Assembly: GCF_000236905.1 (NCBI RefSeq)
Contig: NC_016535.1
Span: forward strand, 310,001 to 374,000
Origin: Tetrapisispora phaffii CBS 4417
Taxonomy: Eukaryota; Ascomycota; Saccharomycetes; Saccharomycetales; Saccharomycetaceae
DNA: 64,000 nucleotides
Reading direction: 5' to 3'
Numbering within the stretch: position 1 is the stretch's first letter; the number at the start of each line of letters is the position of its first letter. The notes beneath the pieces are model-generated. The model worked only from the letters and a program-made list of their open reading frames with translations, searched no databases and was not told the origin of the DNA. A program made the position numbers and the translations under genes. Of this stretch, positions 1 through 9,886 are shown piece by piece.

Positions 1-89
1 GAATAATGCAATGGGCATCCAGGTTAATATAATCTTTTATTATATATTATGGTTAATTATTTAAGTATACATTTATAAAGTCAACAATT

Positions 90-1364
90 CTATTTCTTAG
101 CCAATATTTCATCAACTGAGTTTTCAAAGATTTCTAAACCTTCGCTGATAACATCGTCTTCAATTGTTAATGCTGGTACAAATCTAACGGTAGTCTTACC
201 GGCAGTGATAACTAACAGCCCACGCTCTCTACATTTCTTGACAATTTCTGCAGGAGATTCGTTAAATTCAACGCCAATCATCAATCCTTTACCTCTTATT
301 TCGTTAATCTGGGCAGGATATTTTTGTTTCAGTTTCGATAACCTCTCGATGAACAGTCCGTGCTTTTTATTCACATTTTCCAAGAATTGTGGATTGGCAA
401 TCTGTTCCAGAACGTAATTAGAGACAGCACACCCCAGTGGGTTACCACCAAAAGTAGTGCCGTGATCACCAACTTGTAGCGCATTGTTTATCTTCTCGTT
501 AACTACAGTGGCAGCAATAGGGAACCCATTGCCCAATGCTTTAGCGACAGTGAACATATCCGGATGAGCTTCCTTTGGCAAATACGAGTGCGCCCAAAGC
601 TTACCAGAACGTCCTAGTCCACATTGAATTTCGTCGTAAATAACAACCACGTTTGAAGCTGAGCAGATCTTCTTCAGCCCAAGCAAAGTCTCAGTGGGGA
701 CAGGGAAAATACCACCTTCCCCTTGAATAGGCTCCACTATCAGACCTGCAAGAGAGTCTCTGTTTTGGTGGATGTAGTCTTGCAAATACGTCAGCTTAGC
801 ATTCAAATCCAGGAACCGGAAATGCGGGACCAAATCTCCGAACGGTTCTCTGTATTTGCTGTTGTAAGTAGCCGATAACGCTCCCATAGTTCTGCCATGA
901 AAAGAGTTTTTGAATGCAACGATCCCCTGTTTATTCTTGTTCTGAGAAACACCGTATTTCTTTGCGAATTTCAAAGCAGCCTCATTAGCTTCCGTCCCCG
1001 AATTGCAGAAAAACACTTTGGAGGCATCGTGCTGGCCCCCAAACTGCCTTGTCAATTGCACCAGCTTCTGACTCAAACCCAGACATTCTTCGTTGTAATA
1101 CAAGTTAGAACTGTGCAGCAACCTCTGAGACTGTTCCGCCAAGACACCAGCTACACCCGCATTGGAATGTCCAATCGAAGTCACAGCAATACCGGCGGTA
1201 AAATCAATGTACGACTTGCCGTTCACATCGTCGAACAGCCTGGCATTCACCCCTCTCGAGATGACAAGATCGTCAGCTCTAGCATACGTCGTCACCTGAA
1301 ACGCTTTCCTACCCACTCCAGAAACGCTCTGCACGGACTGGCTACCAAAACACCTTTTCAACAT
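90..1364 (-). CDS. ARG8: Acetylornithine aminotransferase, mitochondrial
   Basis: Converts N-acetylglutamate semialdehyde and glutamate to N2-acetylornithine and 2-oxoglutarate, the fourth step of ornithine and arginine synthesis in the mitochondrial matrix. The 424-residue product is a full class-III PLP aminotransferase. The PLP lysine is K275 in [14 protein letters not shown], and upstream are the [17 protein letters not shown] and [14 protein letters not shown] motifs. I chose the Met at 1364 because [13 protein letters not shown] looks like a matrix presequence and the length matches the S. cerevisiae protein; an in-frame Met at 1475 would add 37 hydrophobic residues. PPM2 lies upstream in the same order as in S. 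cerevisiae. The promoter carries a Gcn4 site, a TATA box and, unexpectedly, a PAC box. Confidence 0.96.
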   Translation of the reverse strand: MLKRCFGSQSVQSVSGVGRKAFQVTTYARADDLVISRGVNARLFDDVNGKSYIDFTAGIAVTSIGHSNAGVAGVLAEQSQRLLHSSNLYYNEECLGLSQKLVQLTRQFGGQHDASKVFFCNSGTEANEAALKFAKKYGVSQNKNKQGIVAFKNSFHGRTMGALSATYNSKYREPFGDLVPHFRFLDLNAKLTYLQDYIHQNRDSLAGLIVEPIQGEGGIFPVPTETLLGLKKICSASNVVVIYDEIQCGLGRSGKLWAHSYLPKEAHPDMFTVAKALGNGFPIAATVVNEKINNALQVGDHGTTFGGNPLGCAVSNYVLEQIANPQFLENVNKKHGLFIERLSKLKQKYPAQINEIRGKGLMIGVEFNESPAEIVKKCRERGLLVITAGKTTVRFVPALTIEDDVISEGLEIFENSVDEILAKK

Positions 1365-1484
1365 ATCCAAATTGCCACCTCTGTTAACCAACGTGCACAA
1401 AGAGCAGCTCTTGATATGTGCCACTGCATACGAAACAACAAAGCCCAAACCAATTGAGACCTTCCAACTGTCCAACTCAACCTC

Positions 1485-1505
1485 ATCTCATCGCTCTTTT
1501 ATATA
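1485..1505 (-). promoter_or_regulatory. PAC box and TATA box of the ARG8 promoter
   Basis: Read on the minus strand, TATATAAAA (1497-1505) is a good TATA box 133-141 bp before the ARG8 ATG. Just downstream, GCGATGAGAT (1485-1494) is a full 10-base match to the PAC element bound by Dot6/Tod6 in S. cerevisiae. PAC is typical of ribosome-biogenesis genes, not of arginine synthesis. Confidence 0.5.
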
Positions 1506-1763
1506 CGATGCAACTTCGCTGGCAATAGGGCTTGCGGGCGCATGGCTGGTCCGTGGGCCGCAACCCTACAAGTCTCCATACTAACACGACCACCACCCGC
1601 AGCCCTGGGCCACCGCGGCCGAACGCCGCCAAACCCTCCTGATGCGTGGGAACCCTACTGCATAGTCAACGGGCTCTTAACTATGCCATGGAATCTCGGT
1701 CCCCAGGGCTGCAAGCCCTAAACTCAGGCGTGCCCTGACCTTCGTCTGCGGGTTCGCCTGTTT

Positions 1764-1770
1764 TGACTCA
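1764..1770. promoter_or_regulatory. Gcn4-type site upstream of ARG8
   Basis: TGACTCA, followed by T, is the Gcn4/AP-1 core. It lies 400 bp upstream of the chosen ARG8 start. ARG8 belongs to the general amino acid control regulon in S. cerevisiae, so the site is plausible, although it is far from the TATA box at 1497-1505. Confidence 0.6.
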
Positions 1771-1916
1771 TTCGAGAGCCCAGCGATTAGTCATAAACGG
1801 CCGTCTGCACCAGAGGGACATGGCCTGGGATGAGGTGGGATGGGTGCTTGTTGAGATTATTTGGTGGTACGTAGAGACAGTTATATAAAGAGATGTGGCT
1901 GGGGTGTTTGCGGGGG

Positions 1917-4019
1917 TCAGTAGTCGATGGCCATGTTTGCGTTTGTGATCGACCCGAAGCCGTAACACGTCGTGCCTCCTCCCAAGATGTACACACGGCG
2001 TTCTTGTTTGCTGTGTAGCAATTCGAAGCCGATTAGACACAACGGCTTCGAGACCCATGTTTCGTCAGAGATGGGCACGCTTGCGAGCTCTTGCGTGTGG
2101 AGGTTGTACTTGACTATGCTCGTCCTCTGGTTGAACAGGCGGGCGTTTGAGGTGCCTCCGACCAGCAGGATCTCGTCGTCGTCGAGGGCACATGTCTTGC
2201 TGCCGTAACGTTGGAATAAGCTACTGGACACGACAGATTTGATGTGGACGGTGTTGCCGTTCACGACCTCGAACGTCACTAGCTTGTCGGAGACGGTGTT
2301 TTGTCGAGTTGTACGAGCCACCGACGATGGCACCGCTGTTGTGCCCTCGTCGTAGGTCATCGACGCAGATGCCAACGATTCTAAGTGATACCCAGCTGCC
2401 TCGGCACTGTATGTGATCGCACATGGCGTGACAGCCTCGGACTGGATGTCTAGCGTCAGAAATTCTGCACTGCTCGTGCTTTTCCCACCGAACACTAATA
2501 ATGTAGTCGAGGAGATGTTGACAGTGCAATGGCGGTATCTTGGCTCAGGCAAGCGCAGTTTCTCTTTCAACTCCCATGTCTTGGTGCTGACCCGGTAGGT
2601 GTACACTTCATCAAAACCTTGGCCCGGCGCTGTTCTGCCGCCGACAAGGACATACTGGTCGTCGTTAATTTTGTTTAGTGTATGGCACATACGTGGGGAG
2701 GGCACATTGATCTGCCCCTGAACAGTGCCAAAATTGCACTCATCGTCCAGACTGACTTCGATGCTCTCTTGCAATCTTGACGGATTCGCACCACCAAAGT
2801 AGAAGCCTACCTTCTTATCGGAGGCAACTGCACTCCCAAATCTTCTATTGATATTCGTGTCTAAAGATTTCACAGTGGCATCGCAACATGTCATCGCTGG
2901 AATCGCTGGCGGAGCTGTAAACTTGTAAGGCTCAATAAACTCGAAGTGCTCGATGTTGGTGGCATGCAATAACAGGTAATGCTGAGAAACTAAATGGAAC
3001 TCTTCCAGCTCATCGAATAGTTCGATATCATCAATCTGCTTTTGAAGTTTTGGAGAGACGCTCTCCCACAGTTGTGCGATCGACCCCGCATTGACTTTAC
3101 TGTACCCCAGGGAGTTAAATCTATCGATTTGTCCTTGGATTGTATGGTAGGTCATAATCGATTGAAGAGGAGAATCGTTTTTCTTGAAGTGCTTCACCAT
3201 TTGTTTACTGAACGGCTCATTTTCACCTTCTTGCATCAACTGTTCAATCGTGATAAAATGACTGTGTGGCGAATGTTTAGAGGTAAGTGATATAATCTCA
3301 TCAGAATATTCAGGTTTCATGTAAGCTAATGATACTTCTGCGATAAAAATTTTTATAACATTTGGATCTGCTATCTTTTCGTTACTCTTCAAAATATCTA
3401 GATATGCAGCTGCATCATTAAGGTTACAAGAAAGGGCAGTGTAATGTTCTGAGATAAATGAGGGACTCTTGCTTTTCGTCTCAATATTGGTTTTATAATC
3501 GCCGACAATTTTAAGTAGTTCTGGTTCAGCTTCAATCATACGTATTTTGTTTCTAATCAGATCAGCATAATCAATATCTAGGAAGTCAAATGCTTTGTTA
3601 AACGCAATACTGTCAAGATTCGATTCATCCAATAGTTGGAATGGTAATGGATCGAACCCACAACCCAAATTTATAACCAGGATCTCTTTTTTGAAGTTTG
3701 CATTTTCTTCCAATATAGATTGTAGTCTTGTTCTGATACCATGTAATCTAAGCCAATACCCTCTATTCATACACGGAGATCTCTTTGGGGCTTTTGGTAC
3801 AAAATACTTGAAGTATTGTCTGTTTGGCAAGTCTCTATTAACATCTCTATTCATATCTAGCTTAGGGACGAACAGCAGCTCAGCAGATCTCTTCGAAGCG
3901 ATTGAAGAAGTATTGGTGCCCTGGATTGCAACGTCAGCATATTTCTTTCTCCTCTCCAGTTTCTCCAGTTGTTTCTTCTGTCTTGGAGTTAGTTCCGTTT
4001 CATCAATTACCTTCTTCAT
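1917..4019 (-). CDS. PPM2: tRNA wybutosine-synthesising methyltransferase
   Basis: Ppm2 (Tyw4) carries out the last steps of wybutosine formation at position 37 of tRNA-Phe: SAM-dependent methylation of the side-chain carboxylate and methoxycarbonylation. The 700-residue protein (about 695 in S. cerevisiae) has the expected two halves. An N-terminal leucine-carboxyl-methyltransferase-like domain has the SAM-binding segment ILVINLGCGFDPLPF at about residues 113-127. A C-terminal beta-propeller from about residue 450 has kelch-like strands such as YVLVGGRT, LLVFGGKS, ILLVGGTS and VYILGGGTT. The 3' third of the gene is strikingly GC-rich (57-58% in sampled lines) while its 5' part is about 32-42%, so base composition changes inside one gene. 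It is divergent from FIG4 across 310 bp. Confidence 0.95.
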   Translation of the reverse strand: MKKVIDETELTPRQKKQLEKLERRKKYADVAIQGTNTSSIASKRSAELLFVPKLDMNRDVNRDLPNRQYFKYFVPKAPKRSPCMNRGYWLRLHGIRTRLQSILEENANFKKEILVINLGCGFDPLPFQLLDESNLDSIAFNKAFDFLDIDYADLIRNKIRMIEAEPELLKIVGDYKTNIETKSKSPSFISEHYTALSCNLNDAAAYLDILKSNEKIADPNVIKIFIAEVSLAYMKPEYSDEIISLTSKHSPHSHFITIEQLMQEGENEPFSKQMVKHFKKNDSPLQSIMTYHTIQGQIDRFNSLGYSKVNAGSIAQLWESVSPKLQKQIDDIELFDELEEFHLVSQHYLLLHATNIEHFEFIEPYKFTAPPAIPAMTCCDATVKSLDTNINRRFGSAVASDKKVGFYFGGANPSRLQESIEVSLDDECNFGTVQGQINVPSPRMCHTLNKINDDQYVLVGGRTAPGQGFDEVYTYRVSTKTWELKEKLRLPEPRYRHCTVNISSTTLLVFGGKSTSSAEFLTLDIQSEAVTPCAITYSAEAAGYHLESLASASMTYDEGTTAVPSSVARTTRQNTVSDKLVTFEVVNGNTVHIKSVVSSSLFQRYGSKTCALDDDEILLVGGTSNARLFNQRTSIVKYNLHTQELASVPISDETWVSKPLCLIGFELLHSKQERRVYILGGGTTCYGFGSITNANMAIDY

Positions 4020-4329
4020 AGTTTCTCAATGTTATCTTATGGACCAAATTCTAGGAGGATACAATACGTACAAAAATAAAACGTTAAGACAGTTCCAGCA
4101 GCATATATAACTCTTTATTCATTCTAATTTATAGAGAAGTTTCATTTATCTCAATTTATCTCATCGAAATATTTTTCAATTTTAACATTTTAACAATGCC
4201 ATAAAACATTGTTAGAAAAAAAAGGTAATAATATAAAAGATGCATTTTATAAGGTTAAAGTGTTCAAAGAAGTGATAATTATTGTTGACTGAGTTGCTAG
4301 CAGACGATTTATAGAGAATTACTGAACTT
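4020..4329. other. Divergent PPM2/FIG4 promoter
   Basis: This 310 bp AT-rich region separates the two starts. It contains a PAC/RRPE-like pair, listed separately, and one TGAAAC core (minus strand, at about 4139-4144) of the Ste12 pheromone-response type. FIG4 is pheromone-induced in S. cerevisiae, but a single core is weak evidence. Confidence 0.6.
4158..4178 (-). promoter_or_regulatory. PAC plus RRPE-like pair upstream of PPM2
   Basis: On the minus strand CGATGAGAT (4158-4166) matches PAC and TGAAAAAT (4171-4178) matches the core of RRPE. The pair is about 140-160 bp before the PPM2 start. PAC and RRPE together mark the ribosome and RNA-biogenesis regulon in S. cerevisiae. Confidence 0.5.
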
Positions 4330-6975
4330 ATGATGCCATACTTAAACAATGAGGGCTTGGCTACTCATAACTTACCCACGGAAGGCGATAATGTTGGGAG
4401 ATCATCATATTTAGGATTGAATCAAAGACATAGACTCAATTGTAACTTTACATTAAGTAAGTATACAGTATATGGGACTGGTGAAAGGATGTATGTGGTG
4501 GGGAGTAACAGACGTGAGACAATGTTTAGGATATTAGAGATCGATTTGACAGTGCCTGAGGATAAATTGTCTGTACTTGAAGACAATGTGTTTTTCTCGA
4601 GAGGAGAAGTGATGAATATTTTATCAGGATTGGAAGACGCTTATGACAACAGCCTGAACAAGCTTGTTACAGGCTATGGGTTGTTAGGTTTTATACGGTT
4701 TACATCATGTTATTATTTGATTGTAATTACCGAATGCAGTCAAGTTGCTATCATAGGCGGTCATTCAATATTCCATATAGATGGTACTGAAATTATTCCG
4801 ATCTCTAAGAATTATAAGAAACCTGATAAATATTCGAATGAAGGAAAATTATTAACAGCTTTCCAAAACTTGGATTTAACAAAGACTTTTTACTTCAGTT
4901 ACACATATGATATTACAAACACATTACAGACAAATTTATTACGTCAAAAATTAACAGCTGCTAATAGAGGTGATATATCTATACCAACAGGAATATATGA
5001 CTATAATGAAATGTTCATGTGGAACCAAAACCTTTTGTCTCCATTATTTGATTGTTTGGATACGGTTTTTGATTGGTTTCAGGTAATTTTACATGGTTTT
5101 ATTGATCAAGTAAACATATTGATATCAAGTAAAAGTGTATATGTGACAATGGTAGCAAGGAGATCGCGTCATTTTGCAGGAGCTAGATTTCTAAAGCGTG
5201 GGGTGAATAAAGAAGGATATGTAGCTAATGAAGTTGAGACAGAACAGATAGTCTCTGATATGATGCTTACTTCATTTCATAGTTCAAGAGAAGGTTTTTT
5301 TGACAGTGACAGATACACATCATTTGTTCAACATAGAGGCTCAATCCCGTTATATTGGACTCAAGATTCTTCAAATCTTACTGCTAAACCACCAATTGAG
5401 GTGAATCTCGTGGATCCTTATTATTTACCAGCCGCTCTACATTTCGATAAATTATATCAACGCTATGGCGGTGGTAAAATCAGTGTCCTAAATCTTATAA
5501 AAGTAAAAGAAAAAATTCCAAGAGAAACTAAATTACTGACAGAATTTGAAACATGTATATCCTACCTCAATAAGTTTCTCCCTGAAGAAAAAAAGATTAA
5601 GTACACATCATGGGATATGAGTAGAGCATCTAAGCAAGATGGTCAACATGTTATTGAGTTTTTAGAAGACTTTTCAATGAACACAGTTAACACAACAGGT
5701 ATATTTCACAATGGGAAAGATTTTAAATCAACAAAGATACAAGAAGGTATTTGTAGATCCAATTGTATTGATTGTTTGGATAGAACCAATGCTGCGCAGT
5801 TTATTATCGGTAAGAGAGCTTTAGGAGAACAACTAAAGGCTTTGGGAATAGTGCAAGATAGCTTTTTAGAATACGATTCAGATATTGTTAATATATTAAC
5901 GGAATTATTTCATGATCTTGGTGATACAATTGCATTACAGTACGGTGGTTCTCATTTGGTTAATACAATGGAAACTTATAGAAAAATTAATCAATGGCGA
6001 TCTCATTCTCGGGATATGATCGAAAGTATTAAAAGATTTTATAGTAATTCTTTTGTTGATGCACAAAGACAGGAGGCAATTAATTTATTTCTTGGGCACT
6101 ATGTGAAGAACAAGAGTAGTCCGGTTGTATGGGACACAATGGATGATGGATTTTTGAATAATGATAAAGAACAAGAAAAAAAAAGAAGTTATACACATTG
6201 GTGGAATATTTATCATATAAAAAGTCTGAGAAAACTAATTTCTGAAGAAATCATAAACAAAGGAAATGATGTTACATTGCAGAATATAGTTAAAAACATT
6301 CGTGGATATCCAGATGCATTTGATAATTATTGGAATGAGTACTATTTACCTAAAAGTATAAGTCACTTTCAAGATTTATTTACATATAATATGAACTCTA
6401 CAAGACACTATCACCAGGAAGGAAATTTGAATAAAGATTTATCCCCCTTCAAATCACGTAAAGCCACCTCCATTAATAATAAGCTTAGAGAATTAAGATT
6501 AGATAGCAATTTGGCGAAAGTTGATGATGATACAAATGGTAATAAAAAAATTTCTATGGAAGTAAACAAGTTTGAATTGGACTTATATGAACAGTCTTAT
6601 TCTACTGTACTTAAAGATATGAATAATTTAAAAGCCACATTAAATCAAAGTGGCAATGGGAGCAATAACATGCCGATTATATTTGTAGAAGTCGAAGATG
6701 CTGGAACTGCAACTGATAAGGATTATTTTAATGGACAAGAAAGTAAACAAGATTTAATATCATCCAGTACTGACAAAGTGCATGATGCTGGTTATTATGA
6801 TAACCTGAGTGTCGATAAAAGTTTCTACAAGAAAATATTTGATATCGATGATTACAAAGGTTTAGGGACATATCAAAATACGTTTGATGTGGAGAAGGTA
6901 AATTGCAAACAAGAAGACATTACGGCATTTACAAATTACATGTCATTTAATGACAAAGAAATAATATTCTTATAA
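4330..6975 (+). CDS. FIG4: PtdIns(3,5)P2 5-phosphatase, Sac domain
   Basis: Fig4 works on the vacuole membrane in a complex with the Fab1 kinase and Vac14, both removing the 5-phosphate of PI(3,5)P2 and supporting Fab1 activity. The 881-residue length matches the yeast protein (879). The N-terminal and central Sac domain carries the catalytic CX5R(T) signature [11 protein letters not shown], with Cys479 and Arg485. The C-terminal third, after about residue 640, is less conserved and acidic or Asn-rich. The start at 4330 is followed directly by conserved sequence ([17 protein letters not shown] at about residues 43-59). FIG4 converges on RRP40 with only 97 bp between stops. Confidence 0.97.
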   Translation: MMPYLNNEGLATHNLPTEGDNVGRSSYLGLNQRHRLNCNFTLSKYTVYGTGERMYVVGSNRRETMFRILEIDLTVPEDKLSVLEDNVFFSRGEVMNILSGLEDAYDNSLNKLVTGYGLLGFIRFTSCYYLIVITECSQVAIIGGHSIFHIDGTEIIPISKNYKKPDKYSNEGKLLTAFQNLDLTKTFYFSYTYDITNTLQTNLLRQKLTAANRGDISIPTGIYDYNEMFMWNQNLLSPLFDCLDTVFDWFQVILHGFIDQVNILISSKSVYVTMVARRSRHFAGARFLKRGVNKEGYVANEVETEQIVSDMMLTSFHSSREGFFDSDRYTSFVQHRGSIPLYWTQDSSNLTAKPPIEVNLVDPYYLPAALHFDKLYQRYGGGKISVLNLIKVKEKIPRETKLLTEFETCISYLNKFLPEEKKIKYTSWDMSRASKQDGQHVIEFLEDFSMNTVNTTGIFHNGKDFKSTKIQEGICRSNCIDCLDRTNAAQFIIGKRALGEQLKALGIVQDSFLEYDSDIVNILTELFHDLGDTIALQYGGSHLVNTMETYRKINQWRSHSRDMIESIKRFYSNSFVDAQRQEAINLFLGHYVKNKSSPVVWDTMDDGFLNNDKEQEKKRSYTHWWNIYHIKSLRKLISEEIINKGNDVTLQNIVKNIRGYPDAFDNYWNEYYLPKSISHFQDLFTYNMNSTRHYHQEGNLNKDLSPFKSRKATSINNKLRELRLDSNLAKVDDDTNGNKKISMEVNKFELDLYEQSYSTVLKDMNNLKATLNQSGNGSNNMPIIFVEVEDAGTATDKDYFNGQESKQDLISSSTDKVHDAGYYDNLSVDKSFYKKIFDIDDYKGLGTYQNTFDVEKVNCKQEDITAFTNYMSFNDKEIIFL

Positions 6976-7072
6976 TATATATATATCTAATATAAATAAT
7001 ATACATGCAAACAAATTGAATTAAAGGTAGGGGTTCGTTTGAAGTACTCAGCAAAAAATTCTTACTGTATGA

Positions 7073-7786
7073 TTATTCTTCTATAGCATTTGAAAGTTGC
7101 TCAAAATGCATTTTGATAATATTTTTGTATTGTTCTATTTTAGCGTTTTGACAATCTAAAATAGATCTGTAACATGCCAAAGTGTTCTTCACTTCTGCAC
7201 ACTTTACCCATACTACACCGTTTAGACCTATAGCTATTTCAAATTTTGTATGCTTTGCAAGCAGCTGCAATAGTGGAAAATCATTATCAAATAATAATCT
7301 ACGTGCAAATGGTAGTTTAGTCTCTATAACCATACCGTTTTCTAGTGACCCAAATCCACTATCAACACCTGTGGATGAATCCATACACTCAATTTCAGCC
7401 TCTAGTTCTTTCTCAGCTGAACAAATACGAGCATAAGCCAAGTCCCCAACTTTCAAAGTTGGTCTATTCTTCTTAGAAGCGTTTGGAAATGCCATGTAAG
7501 ATAATGAAACACTGTTTGAAAAATTTGACAAGCTAACTTTATATCGATCACCGTAAGCTCCTGTAATTGTGCCAATAACAAAATCGCCAACTGCAGGGAT
7601 ATACCTTTTAGTATTGTAATCAACATAAACTGTCTGTCCTCTTTTCGTTTCCACCACGTTTAACATACCTGCAGCCACAACTGCAACTCTTTGAGTCTTT
7701 GGGTCATAGTACATACCAGGGCCTAATGCAGTTTCCTTAGTCAAATCCAGCTGGAAATCATCACCAGGAACAATGAACTGAGACAT
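7073..7786 (-). CDS. RRP40: Exosome cap subunit Rrp40 (S1/KH protein)
   Basis: Rrp40 is one of three S1/KH cap subunits on the nine-subunit ring of the RNA exosome. It helps thread RNA towards Rrp44 and Rrp6 for 3'-5' processing and decay of rRNA, snoRNA and mRNA. The 237-residue product is close to the S. cerevisiae length (240). The order is an N-terminal domain (VPGDD and GPGMYYD segments), a central S1 domain at about residues 60-145 (VGDFVIGTITGAYGDRYKV), then a KH-like domain (FEIAIGLNGVVWVK). Another cap subunit, CSL4, lies about 46 kb away in this window with similar promoter elements. Confidence 0.96.
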   Translation of the reverse strand: MSQFIVPGDDFQLDLTKETALGPGMYYDPKTQRVAVVAAGMLNVVETKRGQTVYVDYNTKRYIPAVGDFVIGTITGAYGDRYKVSLSNFSNSVSLSYMAFPNASKKNRPTLKVGDLAYARICSAEKELEAEIECMDSSTGVDSGFGSLENGMVIETKLPFARRLLFDNDFPLLQLLAKHTKFEIAIGLNGVVWVKCAEVKNTLACYRSILDCQNAKIEQYKNIIKMHFEQLSNAIEE

Positions 7787-8549
7787 ATTTTTAAATTAAC
7801 CTCTTTTAATGTAATCAGATGCACAAAATTATCCTGCACTGCTTCAATTAGTACTGAAAATAGCAACGGTATTTTAAATAATGAATACAAATGCAACATA
7901 CAACCTCCAAACTCGTGGTACGCAGAGAAACTACACTTGATCTGTACAATAATAATATGATTTAAACTCTCTTGATACATATCTTAAAAGTTTCAAAAGT
8001 TTCAAAAGCTTTATTTCGAGAGTTTCGATGAGCTCTTCATTACTGAAAAATTTCAGAAACTTCAATGAGGAAGATGAATATAATGGATGAGACTGTAAGT
8101 GATATTTGTTATATACAAAAAGAGTTAAGAGTAACGCTATCCTCTAAATCGAGGCGTCTTGTTTCGATGATGCCTGTTCTATTAGTGATATTCATCTGTG
8201 TTTAGTCATTTAATTTGAGCGAATAGCAATGAGGTCACTGGGAATAGCTTAAGGGAGTATTTGAAATCGTGAACAATATGTTTAAAACAATACCGTAATC
8301 ATATAACTTATCTATCGATATATCCAGTAAATATTTAATAGTGATCCATGTATTCTAACTAAATTTTGTTCTACAGGGAAAATAATCAACGTGCATGTTA
8401 ATAAGAATCTTTTGCTTGTCGTCTATACAATAGATTTTTTAAATCTATTTTTAAAGATCAAAAATGATAGTTGCTATTATATTCTTATAGTGACAGTTAA
8501 GAATGAATGAATAGGTGAATATCTGTAAACATACATACATCCCTCGTCT
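7787..8549. other. Divergent RRP40/PFA3 intergenic region
   Basis: This 763 bp region contains the RRP40 PAC/RRPE elements and a short tandem repeat near 7986-8008, where the unit AAAAGTTTC occurs twice plus five more bases. The remainder towards PFA3 is AT-rich, with no gene or RNA that I recognise. Confidence 0.7.
8027..8054. promoter_or_regulatory. PAC and RRPE pair upstream of RRP40
   Basis: CGATGAGCT (PAC, core 8027-8034) is followed 10 bp later by TGAAAAATTTC (RRPE-like, 8044-8054), about 240-270 bp upstream of the RRP40 start. A second GATGAG core is at 8086-8091. The pairing and close spacing are those of the rRNA and ribosome-biogenesis regulon in S. cerevisiae. Confidence 0.65.
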
Positions 8550-9545
8550 ATGCCATATAGCTGGGACATGTCACTTCCGTTCACCACGTTATTCCCAAGG
8601 GTGTTAACTGTTTTCATCTTTTTATCAACCTGTTGGACTGCTTTTGAGCAGATTAATATTATTTCAAATGTTGCTAAATGTATTATAATATTACCAATTT
8701 TGATTACATCACTATACACATATTTTAAAGTTATTAATTTGGGACCTGGAAGTCCCTTGGATTTCCACGATCTACACATTAATAATATCAATGATGTCGA
8801 GAGCAGTTTTGAGCTACCTCCACAATTTTTATCACAAAACTCCTTGACAATAAAAAATAATGGCAGACCAAGAGTCTGCAGAACGTGTAACGTTTGGAAG
8901 CCAGATAGATCTCATCATTGCTCCACATGCAATAGATGTGTGTTGAAAATGGATCATCATTGTCCTTGGTTCTCTGAATGCATCGGGTTCAAGAATCAGA
9001 AGTTTTTTATCCAATTCCTCATTTACAATACAACCTATGCATATGTGATTGCCATCTTAACCTCAAAGCAGATGTACAACTGGTTCGATGATGGAAGTTA
9101 TGAAAATGAGTTTGTTAACATGTATTTGTTATTCTTATGGATACTGGCACTAGTTGTCTCTTTGGCATTATCTTGCTTCGCTGGATTTAGTGTTTACATG
9201 GTCATGAATAATAAGACAACCATCGAAATGTATGCAATGAGGAAATATAGAGATGACTTAGAATTATACAATCGTAATCCTAATAGAGTTCCCTCTGTTG
9301 AAAATATTTTTGATTTAGGATCAAAAAAAGAAAATTGGGAGGATATAATGGGCCACTCTTTTATAGAATGGTTACTTCCAATATCAACATTTCATTCATT
9401 ACTTATGAAAAATACATTAGATGAAAAGGGACTCTACTTTAAAGTTAATGAAAGAGTTCATCAACGACTATTGGATAGTGCCAATATTCAAGATCAATTA
9501 TTAAGAAGAGTGACCCCTGGATCATCATTTGATATTAATGGATAA
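8550..9545 (+). CDS. PFA3: Vacuolar DHHC palmitoyltransferase
   Basis: Pfa3 is a protein S-acyltransferase of the vacuole membrane whose best-known substrate is Vac8, needed for vacuole fusion. The 331-residue protein is almost the S. cerevisiae length (336). It has two N-terminal membrane segments (roughly residues 10-30 and 38-58), a cysteine-rich domain from Cys110 to about 155 with the catalytic DHHC at 135-138, two further membrane segments (about 160-180 and 195-225), and a cytosolic tail. The TTxE-type motif appears as NKTTIEMYAM. FIG4 and PFA3 are also neighbours in S. cerevisiae (YNL325C, YNL326C), although here RRP40 has stayed between them. Confidence 0.95.
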   Translation: MPYSWDMSLPFTTLFPRVLTVFIFLSTCWTAFEQINIISNVAKCIIILPILITSLYTYFKVINLGPGSPLDFHDLHINNINDVESSFELPPQFLSQNSLTIKNNGRPRVCRTCNVWKPDRSHHCSTCNRCVLKMDHHCPWFSECIGFKNQKFFIQFLIYNTTYAYVIAILTSKQMYNWFDDGSYENEFVNMYLLFLWILALVVSLALSCFAGFSVYMVMNNKTTIEMYAMRKYRDDLELYNRNPNRVPSVENIFDLGSKKENWEDIMGHSFIEWLLPISTFHSLLMKNTLDEKGLYFKVNERVHQRLLDSANIQDQLLRRVTPGSSFDING

Positions 9546-9886
9546 TCACTTGCATACTTAGTTTATATATCTAACCTGTCAATAGAGGAACCCACAGAAG
9601 TTAAAAATAATATTATATGGAATAAATCAATGAAACTGTACAATATCTTTGATGTCAATTAGTTTGAGGAATTTTTTGAATAAACTGATTTTATTGATTT
9701 TATATTAAATATTACATAATGTATAATTTATAATGTATTATATTAAACCATAATACAATTACGATTTAAAATGTGTATGCTAGTGTTTTTGGAATAAATT
9801 CCAATTATTCAAATAATGAATTAGTGTCTGTAGTCCTGTGAGAACATGAAAATAACTGTAAAAACTATTTTGGTGTAATCTTGAAC
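9546..9886. other. Convergent PFA3/EGT2 3' region
   Basis: A 341 bp, very AT-rich stretch between two convergent stops. It should hold both polyadenylation regions (several TATATA and TTTATAT runs). I see no gene. Confidence 0.7.

Larger units (their letters stand above)
1365..1916. other. PPM2-ARG8 intergenic region, GC-rich
   Basis: This 552 bp stretch is the 3' flank of PPM2 and the promoter of ARG8 (both minus strand). It is far richer in GC than the rest of the window; the 60 bases from 1561 are about 65% GC by count. It holds the ARG8 regulatory sites listed separately and a small perfect hairpin, AGGGCT-gca-AGCCCT, at 1705-1719. No convincing gene is present. Confidence 0.8.

Noticed and set aside
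1365..1475. N-terminal extension of ARG8 from an upstream in-frame Met
   Set aside because: The added 37 residues are hydrophobic and unlike a matrix presequence; the internal Met gives the family length.
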